The position numbers and the translations under genes are program-made. The notes beneath the pieces are model-generated. The model was not told the DNA's origin. It saw nothing but the letters and a program-made list of their open reading frames with translations, and did not search any database. DNA of 64,000 bases from Xenophilus arseniciresistens (GTDB taxonomy: Bacteria > Pseudomonadota > Gammaproteobacteria > Burkholderiales > Burkholderiaceae_C). Numbering within the stretch: position 1 is the first letter of the stretch; each line of letters opens with the position of its first letter. Positions 18,770-27,806 of the stretch are shown here, one piece after another. The stretch covers positions 62,001 to 126,000 of the forward strand of contig NZ_JAQIPB010000004.1 of the NCBI RefSeq assembly GCF_028023875.1, in the 5' to 3' direction.

Positions 18770-19639
18770 TCAGTCGGGGATGGATTGAGACTGGTACAGG
18801 TTCAGCAGCTCCGGCGTGGGCTTTACGCCCGTGGGGCCGAAGTGCTTGGCCAGTAGCTTCTGCGCTTCGCCGGATTCGAAGGCCTTGGCCAACGCACGAT
18901 TCACCAGCAGGCGGAAGTCGGCGTCGCCGCGCTGCATCATGATGCCGTAGGGATCAGTGGTGAGCAGCCGCCCCACCACCGCCAAGTCGGCGGGCTTGCG
19001 TGCCCTGGTCGCCGCGAAGACCGCCATGGGCGTTCCGTCGCCGGCCAGCGCGTCGATGCGGCCCGTCTCCAGCGAGAGGAAGCCTTCGGCATAGTCCTTG
19101 ATGTAGTTGAACTTGAGGTTCAGCCCCTTGTCCTGCGACAGCTTCTGCAGCGCCCGCTCGTTGGTGGAGGCCTGCAGCACGCCCACCGTCTTGCCCTTCA
19201 AGTCCTCGGCCTGCTGGATGCGTTCCTTCTTCTGCACGGCCAGTTGCGTGCCAGTCACCCAGAAGGGCATGGAGAAGTCCACCTGCTCCATGCGGCCCAG
19301 AGTAATAGTGGTGGTGCCGCACTCCATGTCCACCGCGCCGCTGGTCACCTGCGGAATGCGGTTGGCCGTGGTGATTGGCACGAAGTTCACCTTGAGATCC
19401 TTGCCGAGCTTCTTCTTCACCTCTTCCACAATCTTCATGCACAGGTCCACGGTGTAGCCCACCACCTGCTTGTTCTCGTCGTAGTAGGAAAAGGGAACGG
19501 AGGAATCGCGGTGACCCACGTTGATCTGGCCGCGCTCATCGATGCGCTTGAGGATCGCTTGCGCCTGCGCCGCGGTGGTGGTGGCGACCAGCAGCGCCAG
19601 CATCGCTACGGAGCGATAGAGAAGGGAAGAGGATGTCAT
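18770..19639 (-). CDS. Polar amino-acid ABC transporter substrate-binding protein (GltI/HisJ-like)
   Basis: 289 residues with a signal peptide (about 1-26, ending AQAQ). The mature part starts with ILKRIDERGQINVGHRDSSV and has VVGYTVDLCMKIVEEVKK, close in pattern to glutamate/aspartate-type binding proteins. DMECGTTTITLGRMEQVDFS is the usual hinge region. It is the second gene of the operon, one base before dapA's stop and one base ahead of the first permease, and sets the importer's specificity. An acidic or polar amino acid is likely, but not proven. Confidence 0.93.
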   Translation of the reverse strand: MTSSSLLYRSVAMLALLVATTTAAQAQAILKRIDERGQINVGHRDSSVPFSYYDENKQVVGYTVDLCMKIVEEVKKKLGKDLKVNFVPITTANRIPQVTSGAVDMECGTTTITLGRMEQVDFSMPFWVTGTQLAVQKKERIQQAEDLKGKTVGVLQASTNERALQKLSQDKGLNLKFNYIKDYAEGFLSLETGRIDALAGDGTPMAVFAATRARKPADLAVVGRLLTTDPYGIMMQRGDADFRLLVNRALAKAFESGEAQKLLAKHFGPTGVKPTPELLNLYQSQSIPD

Positions 19640-20551
19640 TTATGTCTCCTTGTTGAAGCTTGTGAAGCCGTGTGCGGTCAGCCGCTGCAGCAGTTCGGCG
19701 TGCTGGCCGTCCGAGAGCGCCGTTAAGGGCGGGCGCACGCGGCGCCAGCCTTCGTCGGCGCGAAAGCCCGCCACCGCCGACTTCATCGCCGCGATGAGGG
19801 GATAAGACGCGAAGATTTCGCGCGTAGCGTTGAGCTCGCGCTGCAGTTCGTCGGCGCCGCCGTCGCGCCAGTGCCGCGCGAGATGCACGATGCGCGCCGG
19901 GTTGACGTTGGCGGTGGCCGTGATGCAGCCGGGACCGCCCGCGCGCAGGGCGGCGAGCAGCACGGTCTCGGTGCCTGCGAAGACACCGAATCCGCCGGGA
20001 CCGAACTCGCGGATCATGCTTTCGGTGGAAGCCCAGTCGCCACCCGTGTCCTTCATGCCGGCTATGGCGTGCGGATAGGCCTTGAGCAGCCGCCGCACCA
20101 GTGCAGCCGTGATGGGCACGCCCGAGACGGCGGGAATGTGATAAAGGTAGATGCGCAACCGCGCATCGCCCACCCGCTCAACCAGCTCCGCGTAGAAGCG
20201 AAACAGCCCGTCTTCGCTGGGGTTGTTGTAATAGAAAGGCGGCAGTACCAGCACGCCCGCGCTGCCGGCCTGCGTGGCGGCGTTGCTCAGCGCCACTGCG
20301 TCGCTCAGGCTGCAACTGCCAGTAGCCGGTAGCATGCGCTGCGTAGGGAGACCGGCGCGGATCAGCGCGTCGAGCAGCTCGCATTTCTCCGGCACCGAGA
20401 GGGAGTTGCCTTCGGAGTTGGTGCCGAAGACCGCTAAGCCCACGTCGTGCCGTAGCAGCCAGCGGCAGTGTTGGACGAAGCGTTCGCTGTCTGGCGACAG
20501 GTCGGCGGTGAATGGGGTGAGGACCGGGGAGAATACTGCGGGAGCGACCAT
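19640..20551 (-). CDS. DapA/NanA-family lyase
   Basis: 303 residues, class I pyruvate-dependent aldolase/lyase family. Lys167 in AIAGMKDTGGDW is the Schiff-base lysine, Tyr137 in YLYHIP the catalytic tyrosine, and GTNSEG (43-48) stands in for the usual GTTGE loop. The family includes dihydrodipicolinate synthase, N-acetylneuraminate lyase, KDG aldolase and hydroxyproline-pathway deaminases. Being first in an operon with an amino-acid importer suggests a catabolic role rather than lysine synthesis. The promoter faces the divergent LysR gene. Confidence 0.9.
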   Translation of the reverse strand: MVAPAVFSPVLTPFTADLSPDSERFVQHCRWLLRHDVGLAVFGTNSEGNSLSVPEKCELLDALIRAGLPTQRMLPATGSCSLSDAVALSNAATQAGSAGVLVLPPFYYNNPSEDGLFRFYAELVERVGDARLRIYLYHIPAVSGVPITAALVRRLLKAYPHAIAGMKDTGGDWASTESMIREFGPGGFGVFAGTETVLLAALRAGGPGCITATANVNPARIVHLARHWRDGGADELQRELNATREIFASYPLIAAMKSAVAGFRADEGWRRVRPPLTALSDGQHAELLQRLTAHGFTSFNKET

Positions 20552-20607
20552 GCATACATGCTAGGAAGCTCTCGGCTTACAGGCATTGCGTGTCTAGCCG
20601 CTGTTGA

Positions 20608-20704
20608 TGCGAAATCCGCAACAGGATTAGACGCCAAGGCTGTGCGCGGCTCAAACGGATGCGGGATACTCCTAAGCACCTCTTCGTTTTGCGAAAGCCG
20701 CAAC
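20608..20704. promoter_or_regulatory. Two LysR-type operator boxes in divergent promoter region
   Basis: The 153-bp gap between the DapA-family gene and its divergent LysR gene contains two near-identical 15-mers: TGCGAAATCCGCAAC (20608-20622) and TGCGAAAGCCGCAAC (20690-20704). Both fit T-N11-A with a GCG/CGC dyad, and they are 82 bp apart, close to eight helical turns. The second ends at the base before the LysR start codon. This is a typical arrangement for a LysR activator that also represses itself. Confidence 0.6.
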
Positions 20705-21688
20705 ATGTGTGATCTGCAGACTTTCAAGGATTTCCTCGTCTTGGCTCGGCTCAAGAGCTTCTCGCGCGCCGCGCAGCATTGCCATGTGACTACCTCCGGC
20801 CTGAGCCGCCGTATCCAGAACCTCGAGCAGTGGCTTGGGGCGCCGGTGTTCGAGCGGGCGAAATCGCCGCTGGAGCTGACGCAAGCGGGCGAGCAATTGC
20901 ATCAGGTCGCGCTGCAGGCGGTGAGCGTGCTGGATGCGGTGCGCTCCTCAGTGCGAAAGCAAGGCGAAGCGCACGCGGAGCAGATCAGCTTCGGCGCGCC
21001 GCACATCATGACCACGGCTTTCTTCCCCACTTGGCTGCCGCGGCTACACGGCCACTTCGGCCAGGCGCGCTTCACCGTCAATTCGGCGCTGCTGCCGGAT
21101 TGCCTACAGTTGCTGGAAAGCGGCGAGGTGGATTTCGTCATCACCTTCGACGACGCGCCCGGCGGCATCCGCGAGCAACTGGAGATTGACCCTGGCTGGG
21201 TCGGGTTCGAGTATCTGGAGATCGGCAGCGAGCGGCTCGTGCCGGTGAGCGCGCCGGGCATCCGCGGAGAGGCGCGTTGCCGTTTGGACAGGCCCGACCG
21301 GTCGTTGCCTTACCTCGGCTACAGCCCCGAGTGCTCGCTGGGCTGGGCGATGGCGCGCGCGCTGGCTGCGATGGACGGGCTGCCACCATTGAACATGGAC
21401 CATGGCAGTTCACTGGCCGACGGCTTGCGCTCGATGGCGAGGATCGGCATGGGCATCGCTTGGCTGCCAGAAAGCCTAGTGCGTGAGGATATCGCCGCGC
21501 GAACGCTCATCGCATGCGGCGGGCCAGAGCACACCGTATTGTTGCGGGTGCTGCTGCTGCGCAAGCCGCTGAAGCTGGGGGCGCGGGCGGAGGCGCTATG
21601 GAAAAGACTCCAAGACGAACCTGCGGCTGACCCTTTTGGCAGCACTGCACCAGCGCCGGCAGTCAGGTTTATCAAACGTGCTGCTTGA
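20705..21688 (+). CDS. LysR-family regulator of the cargo operon
   Basis: 327 residues from the ATG at 20705; the longer in-frame extension runs into the promoter region and lacks family resemblance. The HTH lies in FLVLARLKSFSRAAQHCHVT and SGLSRRIQNLEQWLGAPVFE, and the effector domain follows. It is divergent from the ten-gene operon and is probably its regulator. Its sequence is clearly related to the broken LysR gene at 25803-26629. Confidence 0.9.
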   Translation: MCDLQTFKDFLVLARLKSFSRAAQHCHVTTSGLSRRIQNLEQWLGAPVFERAKSPLELTQAGEQLHQVALQAVSVLDAVRSSVRKQGEAHAEQISFGAPHIMTTAFFPTWLPRLHGHFGQARFTVNSALLPDCLQLLESGEVDFVITFDDAPGGIREQLEIDPGWVGFEYLEIGSERLVPVSAPGIRGEARCRLDRPDRSLPYLGYSPECSLGWAMARALAAMDGLPPLNMDHGSSLADGLRSMARIGMGIAWLPESLVREDIAARTLIACGGPEHTVLLRVLLLRKPLKLGARAEALWKRLQDEPAADPFGSTAPAPAVRFIKRAA

Positions 21689-21730
21689 GGTCGTCGACCT
21701 CGGTGTAGCTCACTGAGACCCACATTGGCG

Positions 21731-23388
21731 TGTTGGCGCCGACCGAAACTGAGCCGGTGGGGGTGCGGCAGAAAACTTGGACGGGTTATGTGGCGAGCCC
21801 GAGGCTGCGCCGGTACTCGATGGGGCTGCGGGCTCCCAACGAGATCTTGATCCGGTCCGCGTTGTACCAAAGGATGTAGGCGTTCAGCGCCGTGATGAAT
21901 TCCTCGATGGTGGTGGACAGCCAGTTGCGCGCGTAGAACAGCTCGATCTTCAGGCGGCCGAAGAAGCCTTCACACGCAGCGTTGTCCGGCGAGCATGCCT
22001 TGCGAGACATCGAGCGCGCAAGCCTTGCATCGGCGATCCGAGACAGCCATCCAGGCCATCGGTAGTGGGCACCGCGATCGGAGTGCACGATCGGCCGCTC
22101 GTTGCTGGCGGTGACGGTCTCAATGGCCGCGTCCAGCATCGTGTTGACGAGCTCGGCGTCCGGGCGCGTTCCGATCGTCCAGCTGACGACCATGCCATCG
22201 AAGCAGTCGATCATGGGCGACAGGTACACCTTTCCAGCTGGGATCTGGAACTCGGTGAGGTCGGTGAGCCACTTCTCGTTTGGCGCAGCTGCGCTGAAGT
22301 CGCGCTGCAGGAGGTTGTCCGGCGCGGGGCTGATCTCGCCCATGTAGGAGCCGTATCGTCGGCGTTTGGGCGTGGTGGCAACCAAGCATTCCTGCTTCAT
22401 CAGCCGCTGCACGACCTTCTCCGAGATGTTCACGCTTTGCCTGGTCAACGATGCCTGCATCCGACGGTAGCCATAGCAGCGGTAGTTGCGCTCGAAGATG
22501 TCGGCCATCACGCGACGTACGTCGACGTACTTGTCGGCGACATCGAGCCGCGCCCGATGGTAGAAGTAGGAACTGCGGGGCAGGCCCGCTTCGCGCAGCA
22601 ACTCATCCAGTCCGTAGGTCGGTCTCAGGGCATCAACCAACTGCGTCTTCTCCCGATTCGTCAGGAGCTGCCGGTTGATGCCCAGGTCTTTTTTTAGGAG
22701 TTCGTTCGCCTTCTTCAGCAGGTCTTGCTCAAGGCGCAGGCGTCGGACTTCTTGCCGCAGTGCCGCGGCTTGTTGTTCCAGCTCGGCCAACTCAGGGCTT
22801 GGCTGAAGATCTTGCTTGCGCTTCATGGATGCAGGTGCGTCGTGGCCGAGCAGCTGATTCTTCCAGGTGTACAGCGATGGCCGAGACACGCCCAGCTCCT
22901 GGGCCACCGCCTGCGCACTGCCTTCCCTCATGCACAGCTCGATGACCGCGGACTGCTTCATCGCTGGTGTCAGTGTCTGCGACCGACCAACAACGCGCTT
23001 GCGGGTCTGCGGATGCAGCTCCTGGACCCAGAACGGAAGCAGCGTCCGTGATGGATAGCCCAATGCCTTGATCGTCGCCGCGAAACTGCGGCCGTGTTCC
23101 AGGTAGTGGGCGACCGCGACTTCCTTCTGGGCCTGCGAATACCTCGGCGCGCGCGTGTATCCGGCGGCCAACCCAAGGCCTTGCTCGTACTCCTGATGCC
23201 AGTGCTTGAGCGTGTTCTTGGTTGGAAAGCCAAGCTGTCGGATCGTCATTCCGACCCGTTTGCCGAGCTTGATGTAAAGCTGGACGGCTCGAAGCCGATC
23301 CTCGTATGAAAACATGAACTACCCCTCCTGGTAGTCCAAGTTTTCCGCCGCACCCCCGGTGGCTCAGTTTTACTTCGGCGCCGCCACA
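21731..23388 (-). mobile_element. IS3-family insertion sequence
   Basis: An element of about 1.65 kb carrying one transposase gene. Imperfect inverted repeats are visible: near the left end GGCGCCGAC..AAACTGAGCC and GGGGGTGCGGCAG, and near the right end, read in reverse, GGCGCCGAAG..AAACTGAGCC and GGGGGTGCGGCGG. Both lead into AAAACTTGGAC. Exact ends and target duplication are not clear, so the coordinates are approximate. It separates the two cargo gene clusters and does not interrupt a gene. Confidence 0.8.
21786..23315 (-). CDS. IS3-family transposase, OrfA and OrfB in one frame
   Basis: 509 residues. Two helix-turn-helix segments lie in the first 130 residues, followed by a leucine-zipper-like coiled coil (about 170-205) and a DDE integrase domain. 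The triad is Asp in WLTDLTEF, Asp in VHSDRGAHY and Glu in DNAACEGFFGRLK. IS3 transposases are usually made by frameshifting between two frames. Here both parts are in one open frame across a run of seven A (22689-22695 on the complementary strand), so slippage may instead produce the short OrfA form. Confidence 0.92.
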   Translation of the reverse strand: MFSYEDRLRAVQLYIKLGKRVGMTIRQLGFPTKNTLKHWHQEYEQGLGLAAGYTRAPRYSQAQKEVAVAHYLEHGRSFAATIKALGYPSRTLLPFWVQELHPQTRKRVVGRSQTLTPAMKQSAVIELCMREGSAQAVAQELGVSRPSLYTWKNQLLGHDAPASMKRKQDLQPSPELAELEQQAAALRQEVRRLRLEQDLLKKANELLKKDLGINRQLLTNREKTQLVDALRPTYGLDELLREAGLPRSSYFYHRARLDVADKYVDVRRVMADIFERNYRCYGYRRMQASLTRQSVNISEKVVQRLMKQECLVATTPKRRRYGSYMGEISPAPDNLLQRDFSAAAPNEKWLTDLTEFQIPAGKVYLSPMIDCFDGMVVSWTIGTRPDAELVNTMLDAAIETVTASNERPIVHSDRGAHYRWPGWLSRIADARLARSMSRKACSPDNAACEGFFGRLKIELFYARNWLSTTIEEFITALNAYILWYNADRIKISLGARSPIEYRRSLGLAT

Positions 23389-23400
23389 CGTGAGCTTCTC

Positions 23401-24579
23401 TCAAGAGATTTCTTTGGAAAGTTCCGTAAACACGCGGTACAGCGCCGGCTGCTGCTCAAAGCCGATGCCGGGTGCGCTTGGCAGGCTTGCCTGTCCGTCG
23501 CAGATCGTGACTTCATTGCTGAAGCCGGCAATCGCACCAAACAGTCCAGGATAGGATTCGGCGCTTCCAAGTCCGAGTCCTGCCGCCACATGCAGCGACA
23601 TCATGTTTCCGCCGTGAGGGATGATGTTCGCGCGCGGCACGCCATGGCTGGTCGCTGTTTCAACGATGCGCGCAAACTCGCCGATGCCGTAGGCTAGAGG
23701 CGGGTCAGGCTGCAGCACCACTTGGCCGTCAAACATGCCATAGCGCAGGAAGTTGTCCACCTCCTCTCGACTAAACAGATTCTCTCCACCGGCTACGACG
23801 CCGCCGCTGGCCTCTCTCACGAGGCGATAAGTCTCAAAATCGCCCGGGTCGCACGGCTCTTCCAGCCAGCGGAGTCGATAGGACTCGATGGCTCGGGTAA
23901 AGGCCAGCGCGTCGCTCCGATTGAACGCGCAGCTCGCGTCAAGCGCAAGCCGGTTGCCGGCACCGACCTTTCTTAGTACCGCCTCTATGCGGCGAAGCTC
24001 ATCGCCCAGCGAAAGACCACCGGCCTTGATCTTCACATGCGTGTAGCCGGCGTCGAGATAGGCTTGAACCTCGTCAACGACGCGAGACAGGTCGTCTACC
24101 GGCTGGTAGAAGCCGCCTCCGACGTAACACGGAATCGTCGTGGCCGACGCGCAATCCGGCATACCGAAGCGTTGCGCCAGTACCTGAAACAAGGGGCGCC
24201 CCTGCAGCTTACCGACGATGTCCCACAAGGCCACTTCGATGGTGCCCACGGCCATAGACCGCTCGGCATGCGCGCCGAGCTTCTCGTTGGCAAGCATCAG
24301 CCTCACTGCGCACTGGGGGTCGATGTGACCAGTGACAGGATCATTTAGGTCGTCCGGTATTGCCGCGAGAAGCCGCGGGATGAACCGGTCGCGCATCGGC
24401 CCTCCGCAGGCATAGCGGCCGAGCGAGTTAAAAGCGTAGCCCACAACGCGGTGACCATCGCGAAACTGGTCGGTGCTCACCGCAACAACTGTTGCCGTCA
24501 TCTGGCTGAAGTCCACGCGCGCATTGCGCAGAGGTGAACCAATGGCGATCGTGCGCTCTGCAATATTGAGGATTTTCAT
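23401..24579 (-). CDS. D-tartrate dehydratase-like enzyme, enolase superfamily
   Basis: 392 residues from the ATG at 24579 with GAGG upstream. All expected catalytic residues of the TarD group can be placed: Lys100 in ANEKLGAHAERS, Lys183/Lys185 in HVKIKAGG, metal ligands Asp214, Glu240 and Glu266 (in GGEN), and His322 in IIPHGGNMMSLH. The pattern NSLGRYACGG is also shared with Bradyrhizobium D-tartrate dehydratase. The expected reaction is dehydration of a hydroxy-dicarboxylate to a 2-oxo acid; the exact diastereomer is uncertain. The Bug binding protein gene lies ten bases upstream. Confidence 0.82.
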   Translation of the reverse strand: MKILNIAERTIAIGSPLRNARVDFSQMTATVVAVSTDQFRDGHRVVGYAFNSLGRYACGGPMRDRFIPRLLAAIPDDLNDPVTGHIDPQCAVRLMLANEKLGAHAERSMAVGTIEVALWDIVGKLQGRPLFQVLAQRFGMPDCASATTIPCYVGGGFYQPVDDLSRVVDEVQAYLDAGYTHVKIKAGGLSLGDELRRIEAVLRKVGAGNRLALDASCAFNRSDALAFTRAIESYRLRWLEEPCDPGDFETYRLVREASGGVVAGGENLFSREEVDNFLRYGMFDGQVVLQPDPPLAYGIGEFARIVETATSHGVPRANIIPHGGNMMSLHVAAGLGLGSAESYPGLFGAIAGFSNEVTICDGQASLPSAPGIGFEQQPALYRVFTELSKEIS

Positions 24580-24589
24580 GACTTCGTCC

Positions 24590-25576
24590 TCAATCAGCGG
24601 TGGCGCCGGTGCTCTTGACGATTGGCCCCCATTTGTTGTGTTCGCTGCGGATGAAGGCGCTAAATTGTTCCGGCGTCCCGTGCACTGGCGGACTGCCCAG
24701 GCTGGCGATCTGCTTCTGCACGTCGGGGTCATCCAGCACTTGCCGAAATTCATGATTGATCCTGTCGACGATAGGCCGCGGTGTGGCGGCAGGGGCCATC
24801 AGGCCGTACCATGCGAGCGACTCGTAACCTGCCACGCCGGCCTCTTCGAGCGTGGGCACATCAGGCAGCAGGGCTGCGCGCTTCTTTGCCGTAACCGCCA
24901 GCGGGCGCAGTCTCCCTGTAGCGATGTTCGGCATGGTAGCCACCATGCTGTCGATGGCGAAGTCGATCTGACCGCCCATCAGGTCTGTTGCCATCGGCGC
25001 GCCGCCCTTGTAGGGAACGTGCACAGCCTGAAAGCCAGCCAGCGATTCGAGCAGCACGGCCGACAGATGCTGGGGCGTGCCGCTTCCCGATGAGCCATAA
25101 GAGTATTTTCCTGGATTGGCCTTGAGCACCTTCAAGAACTCTTCGGCCGTCCGCGCCGGGTTTGAAGCGTTGACTTGAAGCACCAGCGGTACCGCGGCTA
25201 TCTGCACGACAGGGACGAGATCTTTGAGGGGGTCGTACCCCAGCTTGCGGTAGAGCCAGGGACTGATAGCAACCGGCCCACTCGCTGACAACAGCAAGGT
25301 GTATCCGTCTGGCTTGGCCCGGACCACATATTCCGTGCCGATGTTGCCGCCAGCGCCGACGCGCGCTTCGACGATGACTGGCTGGCCGAGACGCTGCTGC
25401 AGCCTTGGGCCAATGATCCGCGCGAGCATATCGGACGGGCCGCCTACTGGATATTGGATTACAAGGGTGACAGGCTTGGCCGGATAACCTTGAGCGTACG
25501 CCACGGCGCACAACAACGGGGCCGCAAAGCACATCACTCGAAAAAATGCGCGCACAAAATTGAAATGAGATGACAT
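24590..25576 (-). CDS. Bug/TctC-family extracytoplasmic binding protein 1
   Basis: 328 residues from the ATG at 25576 with AGGAG upstream. It has a signal peptide (about 1-28, ending AYA) and the family patterns PVTLVIQYPVGGPSDMLAR, VEARVGAGGNIGTEYV and KPDGYTLLLS. Bug proteins bind carboxylates such as citrate, tartrate-like acids or aromatic acids. No TctA or TctB permease is nearby, so it is an orphan. Co-transcription with the tartrate dehydratase-like gene suggests the same substrate. Confidence 0.92.
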   Translation of the reverse strand: MSSHFNFVRAFFRVMCFAAPLLCAVAYAQGYPAKPVTLVIQYPVGGPSDMLARIIGPRLQQRLGQPVIVEARVGAGGNIGTEYVVRAKPDGYTLLLSASGPVAISPWLYRKLGYDPLKDLVPVVQIAAVPLVLQVNASNPARTAEEFLKVLKANPGKYSYGSSGSGTPQHLSAVLLESLAGFQAVHVPYKGGAPMATDLMGGQIDFAIDSMVATMPNIATGRLRPLAVTAKKRAALLPDVPTLEEAGVAGYESLAWYGLMAPAATPRPIVDRINHEFRQVLDDPDVQKQIASLGSPPVHGTPEQFSAFIRSEHNKWGPIVKSTGATAD

Positions 25577-25802
25577 TGGAACTCCTGTAGCGGCTGGGAC
25601 CGGCAGCCTGTCTTGATCAGGGCGCGCCGAAAATTCGATGCTAGACAGAGCTTGCGAACGGCATGTTGCGGGTAAGGCAACGGCTTGCAAGAACCAGCAA
25701 CGCCACCCCCTGCGCAGCCGGTTTCAGTAGCTTTTTGCTTTAGGGTTAATACCAAGCGCGGACTGGCGTTGCGGAAATGGCAAGCGGAGTTTGCGGGCGA
25801 AT

Positions 25803-26629
25803 ATGTGCTCGACGTACTTTGCCGTCTAGGCAGGCCAATCTGCCTGGTCCCTCTTCGACCGCAACAAGACCGCGCTGGAGGTCACCGATGCTGGCCACCG
25901 ATTACACGTAGTGGCCACGGAAGTCGTCTACGCCTTGGAAGCGCTGCGCAAGTCCGTCCGAGAAGACCGCAGCATCGAGCAATAGCGCATTCGCTTCGCC
26001 GCACCGCACATCATGTCTGCGGTGTTCTTCCCTGACTGGATTCCACGGCTTCACGAGGACTTCAAGGATGCGAAGTTCAGCGTGGACTCGGACAACCTGC
26101 CGGAATGCCTTGTGCTGCTTGACGAAGGCAAAGTGGACTATGTGGTTGCGCTTCTCGATGAGCGCAACGCGGTTGCTTCGCGTCTGGGCCTGTCGCCCGA
26201 AGTGCGCGACTATCTGTCCCTGCAACTCGGCGATGAGCGTCTAATCGCAGTCAGTGCCCCGAACGCCGCTGGCCAGCCGTTATTCGACTTGGGCAAGAGC
26301 GCAGACCAGCCCATATCTTTCCTGGGATACGCCGACGAATGCCATCTGGAGTGGTCATTGCAGGCCGTCCTGCAGTCCAGTGGACTGGACTTTCAACGCA
26401 ACCACAGTGCAAGCCTGACAGAGGGCTACGCTTCATGGCAATCTCAAAACTGGGCATCGCTTGGCTGCCGCAGACATTGGTAAGTGAAGATATCGCTGCA
26501 AGGCGGCTAGTCAGGGCCGGCAACTCCGCGTTTGATGTCCCCCTGCATCTGACGCTGTTGCGCCGGCCAGCGCCGCTGGCAGCCGAGGCGCAGCGGCTAT
26601 GGGACCATCTCGAAAGCCTCACGTGCTAA
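25803..26629 (+). pseudogene. Decayed LysR-family regulator
   Basis: A remnant closely related to the LysR protein at 20705-21688. Most of the HTH coding region is missing: only an MC-like start at 25803 remains, closed by a stop at 25827. From about 25840 the effector domain reads SLFDRNKTALEVTDAGH. It is broken by a TAG at 25983-25985, just before RIRFAAPHIMSAVFFPDW. Near 26423 one G is missing from GAGGGCTACG, so the last 60 codons (GIAWLPQTLVSEDIAARRLV) are in another frame. It stands divergent to the tartrate-type genes it probably once controlled. Confidence 0.88.
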
Positions 26630-26798
26630 CGCCATGACCAGGAACAACTGGACCCGGCTCCGATAGAGTAGCGGCAACGACCTTCTTCAATGCCAGTACA
26701 TCGATCCGCAGGACAACGACCTGCGGCCCGTACGCGGTCCGCTGCCTCCGGTTCCCTGGGGAAGTGCGAGATCTACTCGCAGGCCGTTGGGCGGATAG

Positions 26799-27770
26799 TC
26801 AATCTATCGAAGCGCCTGACTCCTGGACGACAATCTTCCAGCGTGGCAGTTCTCGGTCGATCAATGCCGAGAAATCGCGAGGCTCCAGAAAGTATGGTTT
26901 TGCGCCCTGAGCTTGCAAGCTGGAAAGCACTACGGGATCCGCCAATGCACTCTTGACCGCGGCGCTCAGCGTAGCGATTACCGGTGCAGGAGTCTCGGCC
27001 GGTGCGAAGAGCCCATACCAAGGCGTTTCCCCGAAGCCGGGGAGGATCTCTCCGATTGTCGGCGTGCCAGGAAGTGCCTCGAGGCGCTCTTTATTGGCAA
27101 TGGCCAGCACCTTCAGCTTCCCAGCCTGGACCTGGGCGATTGAGGATGCCAATCCTTGGAAGGCAACCGATACTTGACCACTCATGACATCAGTCGCCGC
27201 GGCGGCTGCGCCACGATATGGGATGTGCTGAAGCCTGACTCTCGCGGCTCGGTTGAACATCTCGCCCAGCAGATGATTCAAGGTTCCATTGCCGGCAGAG
27301 GCGAACGTGATCTGTCCTGGTTTGGCGTTGGCCAATTTGATAAGTTGATCTACGTTGTTCGCAGGAAAAGTCGGGGCCGCCACCAAAACAACACCAGCTG
27401 TGGCCGCAGGAGCCACTGGCACGAAATCTCTCTCTGGAGAGAATCCAGCGTTCTTGTAGAGGTATGGATTGATAAGGAAGGAACTGTTGATGTTGAACAG
27501 TAATGTGTATCCGTCGGGCTTTGCCTTGGCCACAGCAACGGTACCAATGTTCCCGCCTGCACCGGGTCGGTTATCGACCACCACTGGCTGGCCGAGCTGA
27601 TCCGCCATTTGACGCGAAATGATGCGAATGATGACATCGCTGGCCCCTCCAGCTGCTTGTGGCACGACGATGGTAATGGGGCGCATGGGATAGTCTGCGG
27701 GTAGTGCAACACCGCTCACAAGACCGAGGCCGATGGCGAATGCGATGAAGCCGAGCTTCGTTTTTTTCAT
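26799..27770 (-). CDS. Bug/TctC-family extracytoplasmic binding protein 2
   Basis: 323 residues. It has a signal peptide at about 1-24 and the family motifs PITIVVPQAAGGASDVIIR, VVDNRPGAGGNIGTVAVA and KPDGYTLLF. The substrate loop differs from binding protein 1, so the ligand is probably different. It lies 36 bases downstream of the AstE/AspA gene. Again no membrane subunits are present in the window. The local base composition is visibly less GC-rich than in the ICE backbone. Confidence 0.92.
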   Translation of the reverse strand: MKKTKLGFIAFAIGLGLVSGVALPADYPMRPITIVVPQAAGGASDVIIRIISRQMADQLGQPVVVDNRPGAGGNIGTVAVAKAKPDGYTLLFNINSSFLINPYLYKNAGFSPERDFVPVAPAATAGVVLVAAPTFPANNVDQLIKLANAKPGQITFASAGNGTLNHLLGEMFNRAARVRLQHIPYRGAAAAATDVMSGQVSVAFQGLASSIAQVQAGKLKVLAIANKERLEALPGTPTIGEILPGFGETPWYGLFAPAETPAPVIATLSAAVKSALADPVVLSSLQAQGAKPYFLEPRDFSALIDRELPRWKIVVQESGASID

Positions 27771-27806
27771 CGTGGATTTCCTTGAAGGCTATGGATGGCG
27801 AACCGG

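Noticed and set aside
21727-23392. Target-site duplication around the IS3 element
   Set aside because: Flanking bases do not give a clear 3-5 bp repeat, and the inverted-repeat ends are imperfect, so exact ends were not claimed.
26630-26798. Short frame ending in DPQDNDLRPVRGPLPPVPWG between the broken LysR and Bug protein 2
   Set aside because: It is short, has no start or ribosome-binding site, and I do not recognise a family; it could be a scrap of another gene but cannot be supported.
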